From Clostridia bacterium (GTDB taxonomy: Bacteria > Bacillota > Clostridia > Peptostreptococcales > Anaerovoracaceae): a stretch of DNA of 51,111 bases. The notes below the pieces were generated by a model. The model saw only the letters and a program-made list of their open reading frames with translations. It had not been told where the DNA came from and did not search any database. Both the position numbers and the translations under genes were made by a program. Where the stretch lies: the NCBI GenBank assembly GCA_024693105.1, contig JAILLO010000072.1, positions 1 through 51,111 on the forward strand. Direction: 5' to 3'. Below are positions 41,528 to 49,918 of this stretch, piece by piece. How positions within the stretch are numbered: the first letter of the stretch is position 1; every line of letters begins with the position of its first letter.

Positions 41528-41542
41528 CAGAATAATCCGTAT

Positions 41543-41626
41543 CTCCCTACGTTGGCATTATCCAAATCAGGTTAAAGGTCTAGATAAAACAATCTACTCT
41601 CAGCCCATTAAATGAACTCCCTATTG
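41543..41626 (-). promoter_or_regulatory. TPP riboswitch (THI element)
   Basis: The minus strand carries the conserved TPP aptamer blocks in order: TAGGGAG at the 5' side, GGGCTGAGAGT (pyrimidine sensor), a variable stem, CCTTTAACCTGATTTGGAT (pyrophosphate sensor), AATGCCAACGTAGGGA at the 3' side. It lies upstream of thiS and should switch the operon off when thiamin pyrophosphate is abundant, through the terminator at 41495. Confidence 0.97.
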
Positions 41627-41631
41627 GTATA

Positions 41632-41660
41632 ATAGTAACACATGCAAATGTATAAATCAA
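41632..41660 (-). promoter_or_regulatory. Promoter of the thi operon
   Basis: Minus strand: TTGATT (41660-41655), 17-base spacer, TACTAT (41637-41632). The predicted start is at the 5' edge of the TPP aptamer. Confidence 0.6.
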
Positions 41661-41718
41661 TAGCTGTATGATTCACTTTTCGCTTATAGATTTGCCTGCT
41701 TTGGAGGTCTTCACCATA

Positions 41719-41755
41719 CAGAAAGACAGCAGGTGCAACGGCTGCTGTCTTTCTG
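41719..41755 (-). terminator. Hairpin terminator after the APC permease gene
   Basis: Perfect 14-bp stem (41719-41732 with 41742-41755), 30 bases past the permease stop. The 3' arm is U-rich but no long T run follows on the minus strand. Confidence 0.6.
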
Positions 41756-41784
41756 CCTTCTGTAAGGGTATATATTAAAATCTG

Positions 41785-43164
41785 CTATTCGAGTTCAAGC
41801 TTGACATCGTTCTTGAGTATCTTAACATTTACAAAGTAGAATACCGCTCCGATTACGAGCCAGCTGAGTCCAAGAGTAAGCGCATATGAGGACAGGCTTG
41901 TCCAGATATATGCTATGATCAGGAAACCGATTGCCGGAAGAATAAGATGCTTCCATACCTTGCCGGTCTTCTTCTTGAACCAGAAGTAATAAATTACCGT
42001 GAAGTTCAGAATTATAAATGCCGAAAGACCGCCAAAGTTAATTACTACCGAAATTGCATTTATTGCGCTTGGGAGCAGATAGATGCTTCCGATTGTCAGT
42101 ACAAGTGAAAGTACTGCGATGAAAATTGTTGCAACATAAGGAGTCTGGAACTTAGGAGCTACCTTTGCCAGAACCCTTGGAAGCATTCTGTCGCGTGCCA
42201 TTGAGAAGATAATACGCGAGATTGCAGCCTGTGCAACCATACAGTCGGCAATACCCCAGCTGAAGCCGGTTGCTGCCGCGCAGATAACCATTACCTTGGC
42301 GCCGCCTGCCATATTTGCAACTTCATAGAACGCGTTGTCAACGTTTTCAAATGTGCCTTCTCCGTTCCAAGGCATTACGCATGCAGCCAGATATGTCTGT
42401 ACAACAAAGAATATGCCGACTACTATGATAGCCCACACGCAGCCTTTTCCTACAGAATCGGCTCCACCTTTTGTCTCCTCCGCAAGTGTGCTGATTCCGT
42501 CAAAACCGAGGAACGAAAGTACGCATACGGATACGGCACCCATTACAACCTGCATGTTGAAATGATCGCCGTCAAAGATAGGCTTAAGTGTGAAATCAAC
42601 GCCCGGTGTTGTAACGATATAGTGAACAGCCGCCACACAGAATACCAGGAATACTATGATTTCAAGAATCAGCATTATCCAGTTGAATCTGTTTGTCCAT
42701 TCAATTCCGACAACGTTTATTACTGTATTAATTCCGATAAATGCGAGCACCCATACCCATACCGGCACGACATCAAGTCCCGGGATAGCAGAAAGTGCAG
42801 ACGCAGCAACGATGTAAAGCAGTGTCGGTACAAGCAGGTAATCCAGAAGAATTGCCCAGCCTGACATAAACCCTACAGGCTTTCCTATCGCCTTTGTAGC
42901 ATAGCCGTAAACGGAACCCGAAATAGGGAATTCCTCAGCCATACGCCAGTAACTGAATGCTGTAAATACCATTCCCACAAGGCCGATGCTGTATGCGAGC
43001 GCAACCATACCCTGTGAAATTGACATTACTGTTCCGTAAATGCCGAACGGAGCAATCGGAACCATAAAGATAAGTCCGTAACAGACAAGATCGGGCACTG
43101 TAAGAGCTCTCTTAAGTTCCTGCTTGTAACCGAGAGACTCAACAGTAGTGTTGTTGTTACCCAT
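41785..43164 (-). CDS. APC superfamily amino acid/amine permease
   Basis: 459 aa with 12 hydrophobic helices. The first helices carry the APC consensus (MVPIAPFGIYGTVMSISQGMVALAY) and the sixth region reads SFLGFDGISTLAEETKGG, typical of amino acid permeases. AAGGAGG precedes the ATG. It is the last gene of a unit with merR and the formamidase-family gene, 38 bases after the latter, so the carried compound may be an amino acid amide, an amide or an amine related to that enzyme (inference). Confidence 0.9.
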   Translation of the reverse strand: MGNNNTTVESLGYKQELKRALTVPDLVCYGLIFMVPIAPFGIYGTVMSISQGMVALAYSIGLVGMVFTAFSYWRMAEEFPISGSVYGYATKAIGKPVGFMSGWAILLDYLLVPTLLYIVAASALSAIPGLDVVPVWVWVLAFIGINTVINVVGIEWTNRFNWIMLILEIIVFLVFCVAAVHYIVTTPGVDFTLKPIFDGDHFNMQVVMGAVSVCVLSFLGFDGISTLAEETKGGADSVGKGCVWAIIVVGIFFVVQTYLAACVMPWNGEGTFENVDNAFYEVANMAGGAKVMVICAAATGFSWGIADCMVAQAAISRIIFSMARDRMLPRVLAKVAPKFQTPYVATIFIAVLSLVLTIGSIYLLPSAINAISVVINFGGLSAFIILNFTVIYYFWFKKKTGKVWKHLILPAIGFLIIAYIWTSLSSYALTLGLSWLVIGAVFYFVNVKILKNDVKLELE

Positions 43165-43202
43165 TTGATTTTCCTCCTTCTAAATCTTTTTCTGTTATCT
43201 AT

Positions 43203-44105
43203 TTAGAATGTCAGTCCCGGAATATATTTTTTCGGGAAGACAAATCTGACAGTTTTCTCCGGGTCTACAATCTGGCAAATCTGCAGATCCCCCAGAAGGC
43301 TCATCAGCATGACAATGTCAGCGGTTTCAAGGTCCGTTCTTTCCGCTATCATCTCCTGCATCAGTTCCGTCGCACATTTGCAGGCCTCATCGACAGTTTC
43401 CTTCGATACAATTACCGCGAGATAATCTTCTGTCTCAAGCACCGGATATTCGGGAGCTTTTCCTTTGCAGACATCGATGGTCACGTTTACGTCTGCAGGG
43501 ATTTCAAGACCGGAAACTCCGATTTCACCGTCTCCCATAACTGCATGGAGGTCGCCGAAGCCAAAAAGCGCTCCTTCAACTGCAACAGGGAAATAAAGGG
43601 TTGCCCCCTCTCCGATCATGGTAGTATCCATATTGCCGCCGTGCTTCCCCGGAGTTCCTGTATTAATATCAAGACCCTCCTTTGGAGCAACGCCGATTAC
43701 GCCAATCATCGGTTTCACCGGAATGTCTACTTTCAGTCCCCCTGCCGTAACATAATGAACCACTCCGTCCGATACGGAAGTAACTCTTGTGTGCGAGCCC
43801 TCGATTCTCTCACCGAGTGTTCCTTCTCCGTTCAGACAGCAGACCGTACCTTTTTCGTTCAAAGCAATTTTATTAATCGTAACCTTAAGAGCATCTCCGG
43901 GCTGTGCCCCCTTGACAAATACAGGGCCTGTTGCGGGATTAATTCTGTCCCAGTCGATTTCTTCCATAACATCTTCCGGTTTTCTGAGCTGATTTCCGAA
44001 GCAATCCATGGTTTCAAAATCGATTGTTGCCGGAGCATCAACGCTCACAGCCGGCTTGTTGGTACTGCAAAAGCTGTAAAAAACATTTTCCTTTGTGATT
44101 TTCAC
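43203..44105 (-). CDS. Acetamidase/formamidase family protein
   Basis: 300 aa, the FmdA/AmdA fold. Family hallmarks GKHGGNMD (153-160) and GDLHAVMGDGE (184-194) are present, with an N-terminal PGD motif (GAQPGDALKV) and a C-terminal acidic helix. Members hydrolyse formamide or acetamide to ammonia and the acid, using zinc or calcium; some act on other amides. The start is GTG with GGAGG upstream. It sits between merR (70 bases upstream) and an APC permease, which argues for regulated use of an external amide as nitrogen source. Confidence 0.92.
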   Translation of the reverse strand: MKITKENVFYSFCSTNKPAVSVDAPATIDFETMDCFGNQLRKPEDVMEEIDWDRINPATGPVFVKGAQPGDALKVTINKIALNEKGTVCCLNGEGTLGERIEGSHTRVTSVSDGVVHYVTAGGLKVDIPVKPMIGVIGVAPKEGLDINTGTPGKHGGNMDTTMIGEGATLYFPVAVEGALFGFGDLHAVMGDGEIGVSGLEIPADVNVTIDVCKGKAPEYPVLETEDYLAVIVSKETVDEACKCATELMQEMIAERTDLETADIVMLMSLLGDLQICQIVDPEKTVRFVFPKKYIPGLTF

Positions 44106-44175
44106 TTTTAATCTCCCTCCGTTCTTCCTCTTCGTTCCTCTTTGTTCCTCTTGTGTATTTATTTTTCTTTGGTGG

Positions 44176-44919
44176 TTATTTGCCTTTGGTGCTCAGATAA
44201 TGACCGGCAGCCTTTGACATATATTCCTCAATGCACGTCCAAAGCTCCACCGCACTTGTCCTTCTTATCTTCATGACCTGCGGATCGATGTGAATCATCT
44301 CAATATCGGCATTCATGCTGTAAAACTTCTCCATAATTTTCATCATGGCATCATCTTCGGGGGCGACACCTTTGTTCATGAGTTCAAGGGCATCGACAAG
44401 TATCTTGTAATACTGCTTCATTTTCTCATCGGCCGCTCCGGGGTCCTCCGGCAGACTTATATCTTTTTCATGTGCCTCATTTACCTGCCAGATTACATCC
44501 CATTTTACCCTGATATAATCCATGACTCCGACAAAGGCACCCCAACTTTCGTTTCCCCTGCTGCCTGCCGACACGGTTTCCATATCCCTCATTATGGAAT
44601 AACGCTTCATCTGCTGCGAAATCATTTCTTCCATCTGAAGAACTCTCTCGTGGAATTCAGCCGACATATCCGACGGTTTGTTACCTTTTCCTATTCTTTC
44701 GGAAATTTCCTGCAAAGACATGCCCATCATTTTGTAGCAGAGAATCTCGTTAAGACGTTCAACTTCCTTTTCTGTGTAATAACGCACGTTGCCGGCACCT
44801 GTTGCCGCCGGTTTGAGAAGTCCTTTTTTATCATAAAATCGCAGAGCCCTTGTTGTAACCCCTGCCTTCTTCGCAAGCTCTCCGGCAGAGATAAAAGTCG
44901 TTTTTTGTTCTTTATCCAC
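44176..44919 (-). CDS. MerR family transcriptional regulator
   Basis: 247 aa. The N-terminal MerR winged helix-turn-helix spans about 10-80 (ISAGELAKKAGVTTRALRFYDKKGLL). A coiled-coil region follows (about 85-115), then a helical C-terminal domain of about 130 residues resembling the TipAS-type effector domain in size but not clearly assigned. The start is GTG six bases after AGGAG. Its own promoter (44970-45000) has the 19-bp spacer and palindrome typical of MerR control, so it probably regulates itself and the amidase and permease genes downstream. Confidence 0.9.
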   Translation of the reverse strand: MDKEQKTTFISAGELAKKAGVTTRALRFYDKKGLLKPAATGAGNVRYYTEKEVERLNEILCYKMMGMSLQEISERIGKGNKPSDMSAEFHERVLQMEEMISQQMKRYSIMRDMETVSAGSRGNESWGAFVGVMDYIRVKWDVIWQVNEAHEKDISLPEDPGAADEKMKQYYKILVDALELMNKGVAPEDDAMMKIMEKFYSMNADIEMIHIDPQVMKIRRTSAVELWTCIEEYMSKAAGHYLSTKGK

Positions 44920-44969
44920 AACAAACTCCTTAATTGATTAGTCTATCAAACAATTTTCGAATTACAACA

Positions 44970-45000
44970 ATAATATACGTTGACCTTAGGTCAATGTCAA
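44970..45000 (-). promoter_or_regulatory. MerR-type promoter with 19-bp spacer and operator
   Basis: Minus strand: perfect -35 TTGACA (45000-44995), a 19-base spacer, and -10 TATTAT (44975-44970). The spacer contains the 15-bp palindrome TTGACCTAAGGTCAA (44994-44980). Long spacers with a central palindrome are the signature of MerR-activated promoters. Confidence 0.85.
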
Positions 45001-45131
45001 CTCCATTTTTAATAAAATTAAAAAAAGGCACATCACAATGAATCCACCACCGAAAAATCCGGTTTGAGCGGCGCTTCATTTCTGACTGCCCTTTTGTAAT
45101 TTTCGCTAATATTACCTTATTATTGCATTTA

Positions 45132-46085
45132 TTATTTCAGAAAGACTTCTTCTAAAAAATATATAATACGAGGTTTCTTTAACAAAAAACCATCGCTTTC
45201 AACGCTGTTTTTCGGTGCTGATCTCTTCCTTTTAAGATATTCTTCAAGACACAGATTCTGCTCTGTAATTTCTGCTGCGGCACTTTCCCCGACATAGCGG
45301 TAATGCCACGGCTCGTCGCAAATTCCCGTGATTTCGCTTTTATCCTGCGGATACCTTTTAATAAAGCCATACTCATGCGCATGTATCCTGAGCCATTCGT
45401 ATACTTCCTCACCTGAAGACATATTGGTGTCGGCGTTAATATCAACGGCAAGACCTGTTTCATGCTCGCTTGTTCCCGGAAGTGCCACCCATTCACGAGC
45501 CTTATTCGCAGCATCTTCTTCGCAGTACCCTTCTGCCCGGTATGCCTGAATCTTTTCATCCATAATTATCTGCTGCTCTTCTTTTGTCCGGTAGCCTGAT
45601 GCAACAACCGGATAAATACCTTCAGCGCGCATGTCGTCAAACATCTTTTGAAGTGACGGATAAATTCGCTCATCTACCTTCTCATTGTTCCTTAATGTCA
45701 CAGTTTCAGTCTCATAGCCCGCAGGCAGCGGATTGTCCCTGTTTACCAGAATCAGAAACGGTTCTTCCGCGTCTTCCCTGTTTTGCGCATTCTCATTTTT
45801 CAAAGTGCCGCGGTCATTTTCCTGCCTCAAAGGATCGCTTTGCAGATTAACGAGAAGCGCGAGAAGATGCTCCGACAAAACATTTCCGAAAACAGCGGCC
45901 ACGCTTGCCATTAAAGCAGATATAATGAGTATCGTCATTAGAAAGAGTGACAGCCTTCTTCTTTTTCTGCGATGCCTGCGGCTTTTGCGCGTACTGCTTT
46001 GCGAAGCGCCGCCGTATTGATGCGTATGTCCTGATTCCTCACCAAAATCATATCCACAGTAAAATTCGTAATCTTTTTCAACCAT
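45132..46085 (-). CDS. vanY: VanY-like D-alanyl-D-alanine carboxypeptidase
   Basis: 317 aa. A basic N-terminal cytoplasmic segment (RKSRRHRRKRRR) is followed by one membrane helix (about 46-66), a linker and an M15B peptidase domain outside the cell. The motifs are SGYRTKEEQ (163-171), SEHETGLAVD with H208 and D215, and EPWHY with E258 and H261, so zinc and catalytic residues are intact. It trims D-Ala from peptidoglycan stems. It lies downstream of VanR/VanS-like genes but behind a terminator hairpin (46112-46154). No vanH, vanA-type ligase or vanX is nearby, so a housekeeping role is more likely than glycopeptide resistance. Confidence 0.92.
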   Translation of the reverse strand: MVEKDYEFYCGYDFGEESGHTHQYGGASQSSTRKSRRHRRKRRRLSLFLMTILIISALMASVAAVFGNVLSEHLLALLVNLQSDPLRQENDRGTLKNENAQNREDAEEPFLILVNRDNPLPAGYETETVTLRNNEKVDERIYPSLQKMFDDMRAEGIYPVVASGYRTKEEQQIIMDEKIQAYRAEGYCEEDAANKAREWVALPGTSEHETGLAVDINADTNMSSGEEVYEWLRIHAHEYGFIKRYPQDKSEITGICDEPWHYRYVGESAAAEITEQNLCLEEYLKRKRSAPKNSVESDGFLLKKPRIIYFLEEVFLK

Positions 46086-46111
46086 AATGACAAGCTCCCT
46101 TCCTTCAAAAT

Positions 46112-46154
46112 AAAAATGCCCTGTTCCGATAGCATAATGTTATCAAAACAGAGC
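46112..46154 (-). terminator. Hairpin between the VanS-like and VanY-like genes
   Basis: A 14-bp stem with three G-T pairs (46118-46131 with 46141-46154). ATTTTTATTTT follows on the minus strand; CTTTTTT overlaps the other side, so it could work in both directions. It separates the two-component genes from vanY. Confidence 0.7.
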
Positions 46155-46241
46155 TTTTTTAATCTTTGAATTTTATTCGGAAGTTCTTACGAATTTATGA
46201 CATTTTCCGAAAGCGGTTCGGGCTTCAACCGCGGCCGGCAT

Positions 46242-47438
46242 TCAGGCCTCCCGCGAATCCGGCGCCTTTGATTCATCCAAAACAGGCCGGTAGGATTTTT
46301 CGGGAACGGATTTTGTGGAATCGGCCGTACCGCGTTTGTGGCAATCTCTTGGAAGCGTGAGCGAAAAACGTATCTGCTCATCATGGCTCTCTGCGCATAT
46401 TGTGCCTCCGTGCAGTTCCACAATTTCCTTTGCAATGGCAAGTCCAAGACCTGCGCCTCCTGTTTTTGAATCTCTTGAAGAATCGATTCTGTAAAACTGC
46501 TCAAAGATTTTGGCGAGTTTTTCAGGCGGTATCGTCTTTCCGTGGTTTGAGACTTGTATAAAAACATTATCGCCGTCGCAACGCATGGTCAGTGACACTT
46601 CTGTGCCCGGATAACTGTAACCGGCAGCATTTCTGATAAGGTTGTCAAGTACCCTTTCGAGCTTGTCAGGGTCGCACACGATTTCGACACCCGGCTCAAT
46701 CGAAAGCTTCCAGCTTAAATTCTTTTCTGAAAAAACCGGTTTGAATTCCCATGTAATCTGCTCCAGCATTCTGCTGAGGTTCAGATGTTCGGTCTCCATT
46801 ACAAGAGTTGTAAGGTTGAAACGCGTAATATCAAAGAATTCATTGATAAGATCTTCAAGTCTTTGGGCCTTGTCCAATGCAATCCCGGTATATTTTGCAC
46901 GGACCTCCGCCGATATGTCCGGTTCGTCGCAAAGCAGCTCGAGATATCCGATAACGCTCGTCAGCGGTGTTTTTAAATCATGCGCAAGATATACAATCAG
47001 ATCGTTTTTTCTCTGCTCCGCTTCCCTTGCCAGAAATGCATTCCTGAGTGCCTGCTGGCGCAGCAGATTCATTTCATTCTCCACGCCCTTCAGCTCCTGC
47101 GGAAGCGAAATCTTTCGGTCATCCGGCTCCGCAAGCTGTTTTGAGGCTGCAATTACGCTATCGAGATAATTCAACGGCAGCTTTATGAAGAAAAACGCGC
47201 CCGAAAAGCACACTGTCATTATCAAAACGCTGCATATGCTTACAATATTTTCATCTACCCAGTGCAGCAGCCTGTAACCCGGATCCTCCGCGTACCATAT
47301 CACCGAAAGCGACATGTATTCGGCAGCGATAACAAATATAATAAGTATAACCGCCGTTATAATTACCATCCGCAAAAACTTCAGCATTATACGGCGGCTT
47401 AACTGACTTCTGTCAGAAAATCCGATTCGATTACTCAA
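46242..47438 (-). CDS. vanS: VanS-like sensor histidine kinase
   Basis: 398 aa. Two membrane helices (about 22-44 and 65-86) enclose a short outer loop of about 20 residues. Then come a linker, the phosphoacceptor H153 in LAHDLKTPLTSVIGY, the N box DNLIRNAAGY (near 268) and the ATP-lid GGAGLGLAIAKEIVELHGG (near 335). The very short outer loop resembles intramembrane or membrane-proximal sensing kinases. The start is a TTG at 47438 overlapping the end of the response regulator gene by 8 bases, indicating coupling; the next ATG, at residue 18, lacks a ribosome binding site. Confidence 0.9.
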   Translation of the reverse strand: MSNRIGFSDRSQLSRRIMLKFLRMVIITAVILIIFVIAAEYMSLSVIWYAEDPGYRLLHWVDENIVSICSVLIMTVCFSGAFFFIKLPLNYLDSVIAASKQLAEPDDRKISLPQELKGVENEMNLLRQQALRNAFLAREAEQRKNDLIVYLAHDLKTPLTSVIGYLELLCDEPDISAEVRAKYTGIALDKAQRLEDLINEFFDITRFNLTTLVMETEHLNLSRMLEQITWEFKPVFSEKNLSWKLSIEPGVEIVCDPDKLERVLDNLIRNAAGYSYPGTEVSLTMRCDGDNVFIQVSNHGKTIPPEKLAKIFEQFYRIDSSRDSKTGGAGLGLAIAKEIVELHGGTICAESHDEQIRFSLTLPRDCHKRGTADSTKSVPEKSYRPVLDESKAPDSREA

Positions 47439-48126
47439 TTGTATAGCCCACCCCCCATACAGTCTTTACATATGCCGGCCTGCGGGCAGGCTCGTTCATT
47501 TTTTCCCGCAGCCTCGCAATGTGCGCCATTACGGTGTTATTGCAATCCAGATACTTTTCGTTCCAGACCGCCTCAAACAACTCCTCGGATGAAACCACTT
47601 TTCCGCGGTGCTCGCAAAGATACCAAAGAATATTGAACTCAGTCGGAGTAATTGAAAGTTCTTTGCCGTTCAGGGTGCATTTATGCTCATCCAATGAAAT
47701 ATTCAGCCCTCTTATCTGAATAGAATTATCGTCATCGGAAATGCTTCCCTGCTTATCATAACGAATATATCTTCGGAGCTGGGTTTTTACACGAGCAACA
47801 AGCTCCAGGGGCTTAAATGGCTTTGTGATGTAATCATCCGCGCCCAGTGAAAGGCCGGTGATCTTGTCAATATCATCAACTTTTGCCGTAAGCATAAGTA
47901 TCGGAAACAGATAATCCCTGCGTATTTTTTCGCAGAGTGCAAAGCCGTCCATATCCGGAAGCATGACATCTAAAATCGCAAGGCTGATATTTCCATTTTC
48001 GATGCAATGCCATGCATCGGTGGCATTGTTGAATTTAAAGACATTAAAGCCCTCATTTTTAAGATACAGCTCGAGCAAATCGGCGATTTCCGTTTCATCA
48101 TCCACAACTACGATTTTCTCATTCAT
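47431..48126 (-). CDS. vanR: VanR-like response regulator (OmpR family)
   Basis: 231 aa. The receiver domain has the acidic pair D9-D10, phosphoacceptor D53 (ILDVMLPDMDG), and LTAK and YITKPF switch residues. The C-terminal OmpR/PhoB winged helix has SITPTEFNILWYLCEHRGKVVSSEELFEAVW and ends in VWGVGYTIE. The overall match to VanR-type regulators is strong. It is the first gene of the unit; a promoter is at 48159-48187 with a direct repeat just upstream that could be its own binding site. Confidence 0.93.
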   Translation of the reverse strand: MNEKIVVVDDETEIADLLELYLKNEGFNVFKFNNATDAWHCIENGNISLAILDVMLPDMDGFALCEKIRRDYLFPILMLTAKVDDIDKITGLSLGADDYITKPFKPLELVARVKTQLRRYIRYDKQGSISDDDNSIQIRGLNISLDEHKCTLNGKELSITPTEFNILWYLCEHRGKVVSSEELFEAVWNEKYLDCNNTVMAHIARLREKMNEPARRPAYVKTVWGVGYTIE

Positions 48127-48158
48127 TAAATATTGATACCTCCTGTCCGATATAAAAC

Positions 48159-48222
48159 AGTTTATCAGAGGCAGATGTAAAGGACAAGTGTCCGTTCACA
48201 CGAAAATTTATCCGCTTTACAC
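48159..48222 (-). promoter_or_regulatory. vanR promoter and candidate regulator-binding repeats
   Basis: Minus strand: TTGTCC (48187-48182), 17-base spacer, TAAACT (48164-48159). Upstream, two direct repeats, GTGTGAACGG (48201-48192) and GTGTAAAGCGG (48222-48212), start about two helical turns apart, the spacing expected for an OmpR-type regulator. The stretch 48127-48327 holds nothing else recognised. Confidence 0.48.
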
Positions 48223-48327
48223 AAAATTTCATCCCCCACCTGAAAGGCAAGGGATTCGGTAATCCGTATTAAATTCAGGGCAATTCATCCCTGCAGTTGA
48301 AGAAACTGCGGCCACGGACACGTAAAA

Positions 48328-48903
48328 TTAAAGGAATTTTACTTCTCCCGTTTCGATGTCATAAATAGCCCCCATAACCTTCAGACCATACTTTTTTTCG
48401 TCGGCCTGAATAACCAGGCTGCTTTCAATCCGGCGGCAGCAGTGCTCGACGTTTTTTCTGCAGGCTTCATAAGGATCTTTCTCTTCCCCTATGGCCTCCT
48501 TTATGCTCTCAGCGATAAATTTAATATATTCACCGGAATGTCCCGCAAGCACAGCGTCTACCGCGCCGCAGTTCGTATGTCCCAAAACAACAACAAGTCC
48601 TGTCCCGAGATGATCGGCCGCATATTCTATGCTTCCGAGCTGATGGCTGTCGATTACGTTCCCGGCGAGACGAATTACAAAAAGATCGCCTATTCCCGTC
48701 CCGAAAATAAGTTCCGGAACAACTCTGGAATCGGAGCACGTAATAACAATCGCATAAGGATGCTGCCCATAATCCTTAAACCGCTTCAAAACGGCTCTTG
48801 AAATATCGGTACTTGTAAAAGAACCCTCCACATATTTGCGATTGCCTGCCTTTAATCTCTCAAGCGCCACTTCTGCCGAATATTCATAATGCTCTTTTCC
48901 CAT
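48328..48903 (-). CDS. Beta-class carbonic anhydrase
   Basis: 191-aa zinc enzyme interconverting CO2 and bicarbonate. The zinc ligands are C56 (TCSDSR), H109 and C112 (GHTNCGA); the catalytic Asp-Arg dyad is D58 and R60. The C-terminal segment GAIYDIETGEVKFL is typical. The frame extends to 48930, but AAAGGAG before the ATG at 48903 sets the start. It appears to be monocistronic and is divergent from the LytTR regulator. Confidence 0.94.
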   Translation of the reverse strand: MGKEHYEYSAEVALERLKAGNRKYVEGSFTSTDISRAVLKRFKDYGQHPYAIVITCSDSRVVPELIFGTGIGDLFVIRLAGNVIDSHQLGSIEYAADHLGTGLVVVLGHTNCGAVDAVLAGHSGEYIKFIAESIKEAIGEEKDPYEACRKNVEHCCRRIESSLVIQADEKKYGLKVMGAIYDIETGEVKFL

Positions 48904-49079
48904 ACTTTTCTCCTTTCTGCGGTTTCTCATTGATATAACAGTCTTTTATATATAGTTCGATTTTCTCATAATCGTACCGCTGTTGCAAGTAAAGATTTTC
49001 TAATATTCTGAAAATTGTTTCTTGAACTCATGCGCACAGCTCAGCTTTTTCGGGTTTAGTGGCGGGAAAAATAAAATAA

Positions 49080-49088
49080 TGCTATAAT
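49080..49088 (+). promoter_or_regulatory. Extended -10 promoter of the LytTR/kinase pair
   Basis: TGCTATAAT forms an extended -10 with a perfect TATAAT (49083-49088). No good -35 box is at the right distance, so activation by a regulator is possible. The leader is about 70 bases. Confidence 0.55.
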
Positions 49089-49162
49089 TATCTGTAATAA
49101 TTTAAACTTCTTGATATGCCACGGATTGGGAATTTTTCACTTTCCCGATGAAAGGATATTTT

Positions 49163-49918
49163 ATGAACATTGCCATAGTAGACGATGAGCCTTCAAAAGC
49201 CAAAGAACTGGCTGAACTGTTGAGCGAATATGCTTCCAAAGGCGGCCTTGAAATTACCGTTGATTTTTTCGACAGCGGCGAGGCTTTTCTGTCTGATTAC
49301 CACGCATATGCCTACACTGCCATCTTCATGGACATATACATGGAAGAAATGACAGGTATTGAAGCTGCTCAAAAGGTTGCAGCGCAGGACCGCAAAGCAA
49401 TTATCATATTTCTGACTTCCAGTAATGAACATATGCCGGAAGCCTTTTCTGTCCATGCCTACGATTACATCGAAAAACCCGCAAAACGCGAAAGGATTTT
49501 CAAAGTCATGGACGATCTTATTATGCGCAAAACCATGGCAGAAGATGTGCCGGTTTTTTCTTTCGTCTCTGAAAAGACTAATATTGCCCTGCCATATACA
49601 GACATAGTTTATATCCGCACCGGCAAGCACAACTATCTTGAAATCTGCGATAAATACAAAATTAAATATTCAACACGCCTTACTATTTCAGAAGTATCAA
49701 AGAGTCTGCAAGGCGATCACCGCTTTCTGACTGTCCTGCGCGGCATAATTGTAAATATGGATTATATAAAATATATCGAAGACGGGACTTGTATGCTTTC
49801 ATCGGGTGAATGTGTCCCCGTAAATGTAAAAAATACACGTGAACTTCTTACAACATGGCAGAATTACAAATTTGACAGCATCAGAGCCGGCCGGCGGGAA
49901 AGGAGAAACAAAAAATGA
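49163..49918 (+). CDS. LytTR-family response regulator (AgrA-like)
   Basis: 251 aa. The receiver domain has D7-D8 and phosphoacceptor D57 (IFMDIYM), with LTSS and YIEKP switch residues. The C-terminal LytTR DNA-binding domain spans about 135-235 (DIVYIRTGKHNYLEI, then a STRLTISEVSKSL segment and HRFLTVLRGIIVNMDYI). Such regulators control peptide quorum sensing, bacteriocin or surface genes. The upstream in-frame ATG at 49148 is possible, but AAAGGA seven bases before 49163 fits better. Its stop overlaps the kinase start in ATGA. No AgrB/AgrD-like gene is seen before the window ends. Confidence 0.93.
   Translation: MNIAIVDDEPSKAKELAELLSEYASKGGLEITVDFFDSGEAFLSDYHAYAYTAIFMDIYMEEMTGIEAAQKVAAQDRKAIIIFLTSSNEHMPEAFSVHAYDYIEKPAKRERIFKVMDDLIMRKTMAEDVPVFSFVSEKTNIALPYTDIVYIRTGKHNYLEICDKYKIKYSTRLTISEVSKSLQGDHRFLTVLRGIIVNMDYIKYIEDGTCMLSSGECVPVNVKNTRELLTTWQNYKFDSIRAGRRERRNKK

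Noticed and set aside
48904-49079. Possible promoter of the carbonic anhydrase gene
   Set aside because: A TTGCAA and a GAAAAT box 17 bases apart exist on the minus strand, but the -10 is poor and several AT-rich alternatives are equally good.
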